From: Hominenteromicrobium mulieris
GTDB lineage: Bacteria > Bacillota > Clostridia > Oscillospirales > Acutalibacteraceae
DNA length: 64,000 nt
NCBI GenBank assembly: GCA_021029595.1
Contig: JAJJOY010000001.1
Span: forward strand, 62,001 to 126,000
Direction of reading: 5' to 3'
Notes under the pieces: generated by a model
Database searches by the model: none
What the model was told of the DNA's origin: nothing
Seen by the model: only the letters and a program-made list of their open reading frames with translations
Position numbers and translations under genes: made by a program
In this document: in pieces, positions 1 through 8,234 of the stretch
Layout: every line of letters begins with the position of its first letter
Numbering within the stretch: the first letter of the stretch is position 1

Positions 1-22
1 AACAGGAAAGAAGTGTTTTTTG

Positions 23-1105
23 ATGCAGAAAATCCAGATTGAGCGTACCACTGCGCCTAAAGCGAAGCCGGCAGACGAAAGCAAGCTCGGTTTCGGTAAA
101 ATCTTTACAGATCACATGTATGTGATGGAATATAACCCGGAGCAGGGTTGGCACGATCCGAAGATCATGCCGTATCAGCCGATCGTCCTTGATCCGTCCG
201 CTATGGTTTTCCACTACGGTCAGGAAATGTTCGAGGGCATGAAGGCTTATAAATGCGCAGACGGTCGCATCCGTCTGTTCCGCCCGAACAAGAACATCGA
301 GCGTGCAAACAACTCCAACAGAAGACTTTGCATCCCGGAGATCCCGGCCGATGATTTCCTCAATGCGATCAAGACGCTCGTCGCCGTTGACGCAGATTGG
401 ATTCCGAGCCGCCCCGGCACTTCTCTTTATATTCGTCCGTTCGTCATTGCAACGGATCCGTTCCTCGGCGTACGCCCGTCGAACACCTATAAATTCATCA
501 TCATTCTTTCCCCGGTCGGCGCTTACTACGAGAGCGGCCTCGACCCGGTAAAGATTTGGATCGAAGACGACTATGTACGTGCAGTCCGCGGCGGCATCGG
601 CGAAGCAAAGACCGGCGGCAACTACGTTGCAAGCCTCGCGGCACAGGTAAAGGCACACGACGAAGGTTACTCTCAGGTTCTGTGGCTCGACGGTGTTGAG
701 CGCAAGTACATCGAAGAAGTCGGTGCTATGAACATCTTCTTCAAAATCAACGGCACCGTTGTCACCCCGATGCTGAACGGCAGTATTTTGCCGGGCGTTA
801 CCCGTGCATCCTGCATCGATCTCTGCAAGCACTGGGGTCTCCCGGTCGAAGAGAGAAGAATCTCCGTTGACGAACTCGTTGAGGCGGCCCGTACCGGTGC
901 ACTTGAAGAGTGCTGGGGTAGCGGTACCGCAGCCGTTATCTCCCCGGTCGGCGCACTCCGTTACGAGAACGAAGTCATGCAGATCAAGGACGGCGGCATC
1001 GGCGAATTCAGCCAGAAGCTGTACGACACCGTCACCGGCATCCAGACCGGTAAGGTAGAAGATACCCTCGGTTGGACTGTGGAAGTCACACCGCTTGAGA
1101 AGTAA
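23..1105 (+). CDS. ilvE: Branched-chain amino acid aminotransferase
   Basis: Cytosolic class IV PLP aminotransferase that interconverts leucine, isoleucine and valine with their 2-oxo acids, using glutamate/2-oxoglutarate as partner. The 360-residue length and the segment GGIGEAKTGGNY (Lys196 is the expected Schiff-base lysine) fit the longer BCAT group rather than the roughly 300-residue E. coli IlvE type. FHYGQEMFEGMKAY (about residues 63-76) and CWGSGTAA (about 294-301) are further family motifs. The ATG at 23 is preferred to the in-frame TTG at 20; an AGGAAAG ribosome site lies just upstream. The promoter is outside the window, and a terminator follows directly. Function is confident; leucine versus valine/isoleucine preference cannot be read from sequence. 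Confidence 0.95.
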   Translation: MQKIQIERTTAPKAKPADESKLGFGKIFTDHMYVMEYNPEQGWHDPKIMPYQPIVLDPSAMVFHYGQEMFEGMKAYKCADGRIRLFRPNKNIERANNSNRRLCIPEIPADDFLNAIKTLVAVDADWIPSRPGTSLYIRPFVIATDPFLGVRPSNTYKFIIILSPVGAYYESGLDPVKIWIEDDYVRAVRGGIGEAKTGGNYVASLAAQVKAHDEGYSQVLWLDGVERKYIEEVGAMNIFFKINGTVVTPMLNGSILPGVTRASCIDLCKHWGLPVEERRISVDELVEAARTGALEECWGSGTAAVISPVGALRYENEVMQIKDGGIGEFSQKLYDTVTGIQTGKVEDTLGWTVEVTPLEK

Positions 1106-1128
1106 TTCGAATATTTGAACATTCAAAA

Positions 1129-1156
1129 GGCCGAGCCCGCGTGGTTCGGTCTTTTT
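1129..1156 (+). terminator. Rho-independent terminator after ilvE
   Basis: Nine-pair stem (1129-1137 with 1143-1151, including G-T pairs) and a five-base loop, followed by a run of T to 1156. It lies between the convergent ends of ilvE and tmcAL. Confidence 0.8.
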
Positions 1157-1206
1157 GTATAAAAGAAGAGCTCTGCGACCGGCAAAAGCCAAATGCAGAG
1201 CTCAGT

Positions 1207-2400
1207 TTATATCCGAATCAGTTTTTCTGTATAATCCATGTTCGCAGGGCGGCGATGCTCTGTGCACAGGCTGTAAAGATTATCCGCGCGCGCTTCCAAC
1301 GCAAACACACGTCTGGCTTCCGGCGAAAGCTTCTTCACGTCCGCAGGGCGTGCGATGATTGGCAGCATCGGCTTCGCTTTGTGCAGGATCTCCGCGCCGC
1401 GGCTCGTCATACCTAAAATGCGCAGGTAGGGAGGCAAATTGGGCAGATCGTTCGTGATGCCCAAATACGCGCTTAAAACAATACGCCGAATACGCGCGTG
1501 ACTGTACCGCTTGGTTTTCACCGCATCAAACAGCCCTGTGCACGTTTCCGCCGTTTCGGCAGCCGCCAAAATGCGGTTTTCAATGCCCTCTGAAACATCC
1601 GGCACGCGGCGCAGGTCTTCGGGTGACATGGCAGAGACAGCCGCCAGCACCGCACGGTTGAGATACGAAAGGGAAGCGGGGTACTGCTTTTCCTTTTGCA
1701 GCGCACGAATACACACCGCCGTATTTTCCGGGACATACGCGGAAATCTCTTCACCCTCGGCACTCTTGCTGCGGATCAGGCTCGCCGATGCAAACGCGCC
1801 GTGCGCTTTGTCGCTGTCGTGGTCAATCGCGATACGCTGCACAGTCTGCGGCACGATATTAGAATTCAACGATAAGATCGCCTTGCAATACTCTATACCC
1901 AAAATGCAATTTGGCTTTGTGAGCAGCTCTGCGGTTTCTGCGCCGAGTGCCTTTTTCACAGCCTCCGTACGCGCCGCTGCAAACGAAACGCCTTTTGCAA
2001 CCTCCGGGCGAATATCCGAATTAAACACATCGGAGTGCAAGTATTCCGCGCAGTGCATGAGGGGAGCGGTATCACCGGTTTCGCTGCCAAACGTCAGTGT
2101 ATCTACGCAGCCGAGCGCATTTAATAACGAAATGCCGCCGCGTGCAAATTTTTCTGCGCCTGCCACAGCCCACGGCAAGGGCAGCTCCAGCACGAGTGCC
2201 GCGCCGTTTTGCAGTGCCAGCCGTGTGCGCGACCACTTATCGAGCACAGCCGCCTCGCCGCGCTGCACAAAATTTCCGCTCATCACACAGACAATGTCGC
2301 TGCCGAACTCCTCCGACATGCGGGAGAGCAGTGCCGCGTGGCCGTTATGCAGCGGATTAAACTCGCAAACAACGCCCGAAATCTTGTTTTTTCCAATCAT
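1207..2400 (-). CDS. tmcAL: tRNA(Met) cytidine acetate ligase (TmcAL/YlbM family)
   Basis: Predicted enzyme that uses acetate and ATP to make N4-acetylcytidine at the wobble base of elongator tRNA-Met, as known for the B. subtilis protein. The N-terminal CEFNPLHNGH is the nucleotidyltransferase HxGH-type motif, followed by MSGNFVQRGEAAVLDKWSR, a family hallmark; length is 397 residues. The start is placed at 2400 because AAGGAG precedes that ATG by 11 bases; an upstream extension of 19 codons has no such site. Convergent with ilvE and divergent from ackA. The neighbouring ackA handles acetate, the TmcAL substrate, but nothing here proves a regulatory link. Confidence 0.9.
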   Translation of the reverse strand: MIGKNKISGVVCEFNPLHNGHAALLSRMSEEFGSDIVCVMSGNFVQRGEAAVLDKWSRTRLALQNGAALVLELPLPWAVAGAEKFARGGISLLNALGCVDTLTFGSETGDTAPLMHCAEYLHSDVFNSDIRPEVAKGVSFAAARTEAVKKALGAETAELLTKPNCILGIEYCKAILSLNSNIVPQTVQRIAIDHDSDKAHGAFASASLIRSKSAEGEEISAYVPENTAVCIRALQKEKQYPASLSYLNRAVLAAVSAMSPEDLRRVPDVSEGIENRILAAAETAETCTGLFDAVKTKRYSHARIRRIVLSAYLGITNDLPNLPPYLRILGMTSRGAEILHKAKPMLPIIARPADVKKLSPEARRVFALEARADNLYSLCTEHRRPANMDYTEKLIRI

Positions 2401-2445
2401 TTTATAGGAAACTCCTTGAAATTTACATGATTTTGTATTATCATA

Positions 2446-2474
2446 AGTATAAAGCAATGAAGATCAATTTACAA
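2446..2474 (-). promoter_or_regulatory. Sigma-A promoter for tmcAL
   Basis: On the reverse strand TTGTAA (2469-2474) and TATACT (2446-2451) are separated by 17 bases, giving a leader of roughly 40 bases before the tmcAL start. Confidence 0.55.
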
Positions 2475-2578
2475 GCCGCGTTTCCTTATTTATAATTTTG
2501 GAAGTGTCGTGCTTATTTTTTGTGCGTTTGCACAGATGATCCAATTCAAATTTAACCATGATTCAGGGGGAAGACGAA

Positions 2579-3784
2579 ATGAAAATTCTGGTCATCAACG
2601 CCGGCAGCTCCTCACTTAAGTATCAGCTGATCGATATGGACAACGAGCAAATGCTTGCAAAGGGCAACTGCGAGAAGATTGGCCTTGAAATGGGCATTTT
2701 CGGCCACAAGACGGCAGACGGCAGAGAGAAGAAGATCGAAATCCGCATGGCGAACCACACCGAAGCGTTCGAGCAGGTCAAGAACGCACTTCTCGACAGT
2801 GAAGTCGGCGTCATTAAGGATCTGAGCGAAGTCGCTGCTATCGGTCACCGTATCGTTCAGGGCGGCGCGCTCTTCAGCGAGTCCGTTCTCGTTGACGAAA
2901 AGGTCATCGAGGGCATCGAAAGCCTCATCCCGCTTGCACCGCTGCACAACAGCGCACATGTACAGGGCATTCGTGCCTGCATGAGCGTTTTCGGCAAGGA
3001 AGTCCCGGAAGTTGTCGTGTTCGATACGGCTTTCCATTCCACCATGCCGCAGAAGGCTTATATGTTCGCTGTGCCGTATGAGTACTATGAGAAGTACAAG
3101 ATCCGCCGCTATGGCTTCCACGGCACCTCCCACCGCTATGTCAGCCACCGCGTTGCAGAGCTCATGGGCAAGGACATCAAGGATTTGAAGCTTATCACCT
3201 GCCACATCGGCAACGGTTCCTCCATCACCGCCATCAAGAACGGCAAGGTCATCGACACCAGCATGGGTCTCACCCCGCTTGACGGCTTCATGATGGGTAC
3301 CCGTACCGGCACGCTTGATCCGTCCGTTGTCACGTTCATCGCAGAGAAAGAGAACCTCACCCCGGCACAGCTTTCCGACCTCTTCAACAAGAAGTCCGGC
3401 CTGCTCGGTATCTCCGGCATCTCCAGCGATGACCGCGACATCTGCAAGGCAGAGGACGAGGGCGACGAGCGTGCACACCTCGCACATGAGATGCTCGTTT
3501 ATCAGATTCAGAAGTTCATCGGCAGCTATGTCGCTGCGCTGAACGGCGTAGACGCAATCGTCTTCACCGCAGGTCTTGGCGAGAACCAGGATACCCTGCG
3601 CGAGCGCATCTGCACCAACATGGAATACCTCGGCATCAAGTTCGATCACGAAGCCAACAAGGGCGTTCGCGGCAAGGAGAAGAAAATCTCCGCGCCGGAC
3701 AGCAAGGTCGCTGTTTACATCGTCCCGACCAACGAAGAACTTGTCATTGCACGCGATACGAAAGCCATCGTTGAAAAGCTGTAA
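2579..3784 (+). CDS. ackA: Acetate kinase
   Basis: Converts acetyl phosphate plus ADP to acetate plus ATP, the final ATP-yielding step of acetate fermentation. The 401-residue protein starts MKILVINAGSSSLKYQ, the first acetokinase signature, and carries RRYGFHGTSHRYVS (around residue 173), the second signature. TRTGTLDPSV and the C-terminal AGLGEN segment complete the ASKHA-fold ATP site. The ATG at 2579 is used because AGGGGG lies 8 bases upstream; the ORF extends 7 codons further without a ribosome site. No phosphotransacetylase gene adjoins it, unlike the common pta-ackA arrangement. Followed by a strong terminator. Confidence 0.97.
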   Translation: MKILVINAGSSSLKYQLIDMDNEQMLAKGNCEKIGLEMGIFGHKTADGREKKIEIRMANHTEAFEQVKNALLDSEVGVIKDLSEVAAIGHRIVQGGALFSESVLVDEKVIEGIESLIPLAPLHNSAHVQGIRACMSVFGKEVPEVVVFDTAFHSTMPQKAYMFAVPYEYYEKYKIRRYGFHGTSHRYVSHRVAELMGKDIKDLKLITCHIGNGSSITAIKNGKVIDTSMGLTPLDGFMMGTRTGTLDPSVVTFIAEKENLTPAQLSDLFNKKSGLLGISGISSDDRDICKAEDEGDERAHLAHEMLVYQIQKFIGSYVAALNGVDAIVFTAGLGENQDTLRERICTNMEYLGIKFDHEANKGVRGKEKKISAPDSKVAVYIVPTNEELVIARDTKAIVEKL

Positions 3785-3800
3785 TTTCACCTGAAATTCG

Positions 3801-3834
3801 ATACCGGATCCGTTTTTACGGGTCCGGTATTTTT
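3801..3834 (+). terminator. Rho-independent terminator after ackA
   Basis: Twelve-pair stem (3801-3812 with 3819-3830, one G-T pair), six-base loop and a T run at 3830-3834. Confidence 0.9.
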
Positions 3835-3895
3835 CATATTTAAGCGAAAATTGCGGGTTTATTTTCTGTTTTTGGCTTTTGAACCGCAAAAATAG

Positions 3896-3924
3896 TTGCA
3901 AATTTGTAACTATTGTGCTATGAT
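3896..3924 (+). promoter_or_regulatory. Sigma-A promoter of the SH3b/lysozyme-like gene
   Basis: TTGCAA (3896-3901), a 17-base spacer and TATGAT (3919-3924). The -35 box is part of a near-palindrome, GTTGCAAATTTGTAAC. The leader to the ATG at 4027 is about 95 bases; I could not match it to a known riboswitch. Confidence 0.55.
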
Positions 3925-4026
3925 TGTAACTGTATAAAACGATCTGTACCATATTCTGCCGCAACAGGACAGAAACCGGCTTTTGCTTCTACAGGTCGAT
4001 GCCTTGATAAGGATAGGTGAAAACAC

Positions 4027-7000
4027 ATGCAATACAGAAAAAGAATGCTCCGAAAGAAGGGCACGGCTCTGTTGCTTTCCGCGCTGCTATTGGCTTCTGC
4101 GCTGCCGCTTGCGGCCTATGCGGAAGAAGTTTCCGCAAAAACAACCGAATACGTGAACTTCCGCTCCGGCCCCGGTACGAATTACAGCTCGCAGGGGATC
4201 ATCGCTTCCGGCACGACCATCACGGTAACGGATACGAGCAATTCCGAGTGGTACGCCGTGCGTCTTTCTAACGGCTCTACAGGTTATATCTACGCCGAGT
4301 ATATTTCCATGTCTACCGGCGGCAGCACAAGCAACGGGGAAGAACGCAGTGCCAAAACGACGGAATATGTAAATTTCCGTTCCGGCCCCGGTACGAATTA
4401 CAGTTCTAAAGGCGTCATTGCATTGGGCACCACCGTTACGGTCACCGACACGAGCAATTCCGAGTGGTACGCCGTGCGCCTCTCGAACGGCTCTACGGGC
4501 TATATTTTTGCCGAATACATCAGCTTCACGGGCAGCAATACGCCGTCTGTTACGGCGGCACCTACACAGGCGCCATCCAACGGTTCCGAGCAGACCGCAA
4601 AAACGACCGAATACGTAAATTTCCGTTCCGGCCCCGGTACGAATTACAGTTCTAAAGGCGTCATTGCATTAGGCACCACCGTTACGGTCACCGACACAAG
4701 CAATTCCGAGTGGTACGCCGTGCGCCTCTCGAACGGCTCTACGGGCTACATATTTGCGCAATATTTGAAGCTAAACAGTTCTTCCTCCGCAACGGCAACG
4801 CCCGCACCGACACAGGCACCGAGCGGTTCCGAGCAAAGCGCGAAAACGACGGAATACGTAAACTTCCGTTCCGGCCCCGGCACGAATTACAGCTCTAAAG
4901 GCGTTATCGCTTCCGGCACAACCGTCACGGTCACAGATAGGAGCAACTCTCAGTGGTATGCCGTGCGCCTTGCAAACGGCTCCACGGGCTACATCTTTGC
5001 ACAGTATTTGAAGGTCACCGGCACGTCGTCCGCAACGCCTACACCTACGCAGGCACCGTCCAATGATGGCACTGTGCAGGCTAAGCTCACCGCAGACGTA
5101 AACCTGCGCCGCGGTGCAGGTACGAATTACGGTGTCATCAAGGTCATCGGCACCGGCACCACCGTTACGGTCACGGACGCGTCGAACAGCCAGTGGTACA
5201 AGGTAAAGCTTTCGGACGGCACAGAGGGCTATCTGTTCTCCGAATATCTGAAAGTTACTTCCGGCAATATTGATTCTGCCAAGCCTTCCGCAACGCCCAC
5301 GCCGACCCCGGCGCCGAGCAACGGAACCGTACAGGCCAAGACCACATCCGATTTAAATGTGCGCAAAGGCCCCGGCACAAGCTATGGCATCATCAAGGTT
5401 ATCGATATGAACGTTAACGTTACCGTTACGGAAGCCACAAACAGCAGCTGGTACAAAGTGAAGCTTTCCGACGGTACAGAGGGCTACCTTGCTGCGCAGT
5501 ACTTGAAGATTACCTCCGGCGATATCAACTCCGTAAAGCCCGGTAACAGTGGAGATGATAACACCAATAACGGCAACAACTCCAATGCACCCGCAACAGA
5601 CGAATACGTCCGCGTTACGGTCGGCCTCAACCTGCGTTCCGAGCCGAACACGAGCTGTAAAGTACTCACCGTTTTGAGCACCGGCACCGTGCTGAACGTG
5701 CTTGACCGCAAAACGAGCGGCTGGGTGCATGTGCGTACGACCGGCGGCGCAGAGGGCTATGTCTCGGCAGAATATGTCACAGCATATGACCCGTCTTCGT
5801 CCAGTGCATCGATCTCTGTTTCTTCCGTCGATCTCGCACAGTATAAGACCATCTACATTCAGGCTTCTTCTTCCGGCTCTGTCACGTGGGAGAGCAGTGA
5901 TGCTTCCGTTGCAACGGCAAAAGCCGGTGTTTCCGGTCAGCTCTTCATTTACGGCGCTGCGCCGGGCACGGCCAAGATCACCGCAAAGAGCGCAAATGGC
6001 ACTGCACTTGCCACCGTTTCCGTCACGGTCTCCGCGCCGGAAGCTGTCCGCTTTGCGTACACAACACCGAATATTATCACAGCCGGTTCATCCTTCAATT
6101 TGAAGGCGGTTACGGATACGCAGAAATCCGCCGTGCGCTTTGAGATTGATGGCGTCGGCACCTACGATACCACGTCCTACGATTCCGAAAGTCAGGGCGA
6201 CAACAACGTCCGTATTTTCTCTGCTTCGGCTACAATCAGTACACCTGGCACCTACACGGTGCGTGCGTATTCGTCTTCCGGCGGCGGTTATTCCTCCGAT
6301 TACAGAGAGTTCACCATCCTCGTCGTCTCTACAACGGATTCCGATACGACAACAGGCGAGAGCCGCCGCGTAAGTGACAGTATGCTCGACAACATCGCCT
6401 CTTATGAAGGCTATGTCCCACAGGTTTCGCCGGACACGCTTGCCGGCAATATCCCGACCGTCGGCTACGGTTACGTTGTTTCCAAGAACACCACATTCTA
6501 CAATAACCTGACCCGCTCGGAAGCAAAGGCCATGCTGGCCGATACCGTCAACCGCGGCTCTTACACCACAGAGATCAACCGTTTCATCTCGAGCAACGGC
6601 CTTTTGATGAGCCAGTGCCAGTTTGATGCGCTTGCAAGCTTCTCTTACAATGTCGGCGCAGGCTACTGGAACGGCTCCGGCAACTGCTACGTGCGTACAG
6701 TCATCATGAACACCGTTGTTCCGCCGCAGGATCTGTCTTCTTCCAATCCGTACGGCGGTAAGGTAACGGCTTCCACACTACCCATGTATCAGGACCACAG
6801 CGCTTCTTCCACGCAGATTACTACGCTTAAGATCAGCACAAGTGTGAACATCCTCGATTATTACCGCGACTCAAGCACGAAGCAGAGCTGGTACAAGGTC
6901 TCTGCAAGCGGCAAGAGCGGTTGGGTGCGCGCAGGCGATGTTGCTTTCAACAGCACCTCTGGTCTCACGCATGACCTGAACTATGTGGACGCCTACACAT

Positions 7001-7176
7001 TCGGCAGCAATCTGCTGGATTGGCATGTGGCAGGCGGCAACTGCTACATCGGCCTGTATTATAGACGCCTTGCAGAAGCTAAGGTATTCTCCTACGGCAA
7101 CTACGCCGAGGCATCGCCCTCTAACGGCAACTATAAGAAGAATACATACGGTTACAAAGTCCCGAGCTGTCTGTAA
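4027..7176 (+). CDS. Secreted multi-SH3b protein with split GH24-like lysozyme domain
   Basis: Predicted exported wall hydrolase of 1,049 residues. A signal peptide (basic start, hydrophobic stretch, cleavage near AYA at 30-32) precedes seven bacterial SH3 repeats at about 37-94, 108-165, 190-247, 271-328, 350-408, 435-493 and 526-585, with Ser/Thr/Pro linkers. A Big_2-like Ig domain (about 598-669) and a second beta-rich domain (about 671-767) follow. The C-terminus resembles T4-type lysozyme: Glu794, Asp803 and Thr811 followed by VGYGY have the spacing of the catalytic triad region, and GLYYRRLAEAKVF (1009-1021) resembles the last helix. Between these parts, at about 910-975, sits an eighth SH3-like module. 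AGGTGA precedes the ATG. SH3b domains usually bind peptidoglycan. No phage genes adjoin it, so a housekeeping or sporulation autolysin is more likely than an endolysin. Activity is inferred only. Confidence 0.85.
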   Translation: MQYRKRMLRKKGTALLLSALLLASALPLAAYAEEVSAKTTEYVNFRSGPGTNYSSQGIIASGTTITVTDTSNSEWYAVRLSNGSTGYIYAEYISMSTGGSTSNGEERSAKTTEYVNFRSGPGTNYSSKGVIALGTTVTVTDTSNSEWYAVRLSNGSTGYIFAEYISFTGSNTPSVTAAPTQAPSNGSEQTAKTTEYVNFRSGPGTNYSSKGVIALGTTVTVTDTSNSEWYAVRLSNGSTGYIFAQYLKLNSSSSATATPAPTQAPSGSEQSAKTTEYVNFRSGPGTNYSSKGVIASGTTVTVTDRSNSQWYAVRLANGSTGYIFAQYLKVTGTSSATPTPTQAPSNDGTVQAKLTADVNLRRGAGTNYGVIKVIGTGTTVTVTDASNSQWYKVKLSDGTEGYLFSEYLKVTSGNIDSAKPSATPTPTPAPSNGTVQAKTTSDLNVRKGPGTSYGIIKVIDMNVNVTVTEATNSSWYKVKLSDGTEGYLAAQYLKITSGDINSVKPGNSGDDNTNNGNNSNAPATDEYVRVTVGLNLRSEPNTSCKVLTVLSTGTVLNVLDRKTSGWVHVRTTGGAEGYVSAEYVTAYDPSSSSASISVSSVDLAQYKTIYIQASSSGSVTWESSDASVATAKAGVSGQLFIYGAAPGTAKITAKSANGTALATVSVTVSAPEAVRFAYTTPNIITAGSSFNLKAVTDTQKSAVRFEIDGVGTYDTTSYDSESQGDNNVRIFSASATISTPGTYTVRAYSSSGGGYSSDYREFTILVVSTTDSDTTTGESRRVSDSMLDNIASYEGYVPQVSPDTLAGNIPTVGYGYVVSKNTTFYNNLTRSEAKAMLADTVNRGSYTTEINRFISSNGLLMSQCQFDALASFSYNVGAGYWNGSGNCYVRTVIMNTVVPPQDLSSSNPYGGKVTASTLPMYQDHSASSTQITTLKISTSVNILDYYRDSSTKQSWYKVSASGKSGWVRAGDVAFNSTSGLTHDLNYVDAYTFGSNLLDWHVAGGNCYIGLYYRRLAEAKVFSYGNYAEASPSNGNYKKNTYGYKVPSCL
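4135..5013 (+). repeat. Tandem SH3b-coding DNA repeats (four near-identical units)
   Basis: Four units of roughly 174 bases, spaced 213-246 bases apart, encode SH3b modules starting AKTTEYVNFRSGPGTNYSS. Units two and three are almost identical at DNA level, including synonymous positions, which suggests recent duplication or gene conversion. SH3b repeats five to seven (from about 5077) are much more diverged. Confidence 0.85.
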
Positions 7177-7206
7177 AGCTAAATTACTTTTCATAGTCCT
7201 AAAATT

Positions 7207-7239
7207 AAGCTGTGCATTCTAATGGAGTGCACAGCTTTT
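7207..7239 (+). terminator. Terminator after the SH3b/lysozyme-like gene
   Basis: Thirteen-pair stem (7207-7219 with 7225-7237, one G-T pair), five-base loop and a T-rich tail. Confidence 0.85.
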
Positions 7240-7296
7240 CTTTATATGCTCGGCGATGTGTAAAGTTTTATTACTTTACGTGTTATTTATAAAACG

Positions 7297-7332
7297 GCAA
7301 GCCGACTGCTTTCACTCAGTCGGCTTGCTTTT
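7297..7332. terminator. Bidirectional terminator
   Basis: Perfect 12-pair stem (7297-7308 with 7317-7328), eight-base loop, TTTT on the forward side and AAAA before the stem. It can also end the small reverse gene whose stop is at 7352. Confidence 0.8.
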
Positions 7333-7351
7333 ATATTATGCGATCGACCGA

Positions 7352-7498
7352 TCAGCAGCCACAGCCGCCGCAGCCGTTGTTGCAGCCACCACAGTTGTTG
7401 CAGCCGCAATCGTTACCGCAGCCACAGCCGCCGCAGCACAAGAGGATCAGTATGATAATGATGATCCAAGAGCAACCTCCGCCAAAACCGTTACACAT
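7352..7498 (-). CDS. 48-residue Gly/Cys-rich single-span protein
   Basis: Short gene with an excellent ribosome site: AAAGGAGG lies 9 bases before the ATG at 7498. The product starts MCNGFGGGCSW, has one short hydrophobic segment (IIIIILILL, residues 12-20), then a tail made almost only of Cys, Gly and Asn (CCGGCGCGNDCGCNNCGG and onward). Thirteen of the 48 residues are Cys. I recognise the general style (short hydrophobic segment plus Gly- or Cys-rich sequence) from small spore-coat or YjcZ-like proteins of Firmicutes, but I cannot assign a function. A terminator lies just past the stop. The proposed role, a spore or envelope component or thiol-rich metal binder, is inference. Confidence 0.75.
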   Translation of the reverse strand: MCNGFGGGCSWIIIIILILLCCGGCGCGNDCGCNNCGGCNNGCGGCGC

Positions 7499-7675
7499 GA
7501 TTGAACGCCTCCTTTCGTTTACAATACAGAATATGAAAGTGGGGGAAATGTGTGATGGTCAAATCAAAACTTCAAAAACTTTTTAAATTCATGCATTTCA
7601 GTTAGTATTGCTGAGAATTAATTTGAAATAGAGAGATATTTTAATGTAATTACGGAAAATCGGATAAAATCACGC

Positions 7676-7703
7676 TTGACAATACATTCGTTTTGCTTAT
7701 AAT
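7676..7703 (+). promoter_or_regulatory. Sigma-A promoter of ctsR operon
   Basis: TTGACA (7676-7681), a 16-base spacer and a perfect TATAAT (7698-7703). Transcription should begin near 7710, inside the CtsR box. Confidence 0.85.
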
Positions 7704-7706
7704 TAA

Positions 7707-7723
7707 AGTCAAGGAAAGTCAAA
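7707..7723 (+). promoter_or_regulatory. CtsR operator
   Basis: Tandem heptads AGTCAAG (7707-7713) and AGTCAAA (7717-7723) separated by GAA match the known CtsR consensus RGTCAAA-NAN-RGTCAAA with one mismatch. The site covers the transcription start, so CtsR would autorepress its own operon until heat or protein stress inactivates it. Confidence 0.85.
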
Positions 7724-7752
7724 GACAAAGAAAGAACAAGAGGCGATCAGAA

Positions 7753-8205
7753 ATGCGAATCAGCGACAGCGTTGCGAATTACATCTTACAAATGCTCAAT
7801 GATGAAAACGGCATCGCGGAGATCCAGCGTAATGAGCTTGCAAACACGCTGGGCTGCGTACCGAGCCAGATTAACTACGTCATCACGTCCCGTTTCACAC
7901 CGGAGCAGGGATATATCGTAGAGAGCAGGCGAGGCGGCGGCGGTTACATTCGCATCATTCGCCGGAGCATGACAAAATCCGATTTAATCATGCACATTGT
8001 CAATTCCATCGGGCCTAAGCTGGACGCAGCTTCTATGCGCGCCATGCTGCGGAATCTTGTGGAAACGGGCGTTGCGTCCGAATCCGACGCTCACCTGATG
8101 ATGGCAGGGCTTTCGGATTCGGCACTTGCACCGGCGCCAAAAGAAATTCGAGATCAACTGCGGGCATCGATCTTCAAAAACATGTTGCTCGTACTAAATG
8201 TATAA
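7753..8205 (+). CDS. ctsR: CtsR heat-shock transcriptional repressor
   Basis: Dimeric DNA-binding repressor of class III heat-shock genes (clpC, clpP and similar). The 150-residue product has the N-terminal winged helix (MRISDSVANYI through QINYVITSRFTPEQGYIVESRRGGGGYIRI); the RGGGGYIRI glycine-rich wing contacts DNA in the characterised B. subtilis and Geobacillus proteins and senses heat. The ATG at 7753 is chosen because homology starts there and a purine-rich AAGAGG lies upstream. First gene of ctsR-mcsA-mcsB-clpC, preceded by its own operator at 7707-7723. Confidence 0.95.
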   Translation: MRISDSVANYILQMLNDENGIAEIQRNELANTLGCVPSQINYVITSRFTPEQGYIVESRRGGGGYIRIIRRSMTKSDLIMHIVNSIGPKLDAASMRAMLRNLVETGVASESDAHLMMAGLSDSALAPAPKEIRDQLRASIFKNMLLVLNV

Positions 8206-8234
8206 AAAGCCATTTTGAAAGGACGGGATGACTT

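Noticed and set aside
1511..2407. 298-codon forward frame over tmcAL
   Set aside because: Low-complexity Ser/Ala-rich translation opposite a conserved gene; antisense artefact.
2612..3964. 450-codon reverse open frame over ackA
   Set aside because: Antisense shadow of a clear acetate kinase gene; no family resemblance and no ribosome site.
3925..4026. c-di-AMP (ydaO-type) riboswitch before the wall-hydrolase gene
   Set aside because: The leader is only about 95 bases and I could not find the conserved ydaO core.
4135..5013. Regular repeats as a possible CRISPR array
   Set aside because: Units are over 200 bases, in frame and encode SH3b domains; no short repeat-spacer pattern and no cas genes.
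4027..7176. Lysozyme-like gene as a sign of a prophage
   Set aside because: No holin, capsid, terminase or integrase nearby; a signal peptide and SH3b array suit a cellular autolysin.
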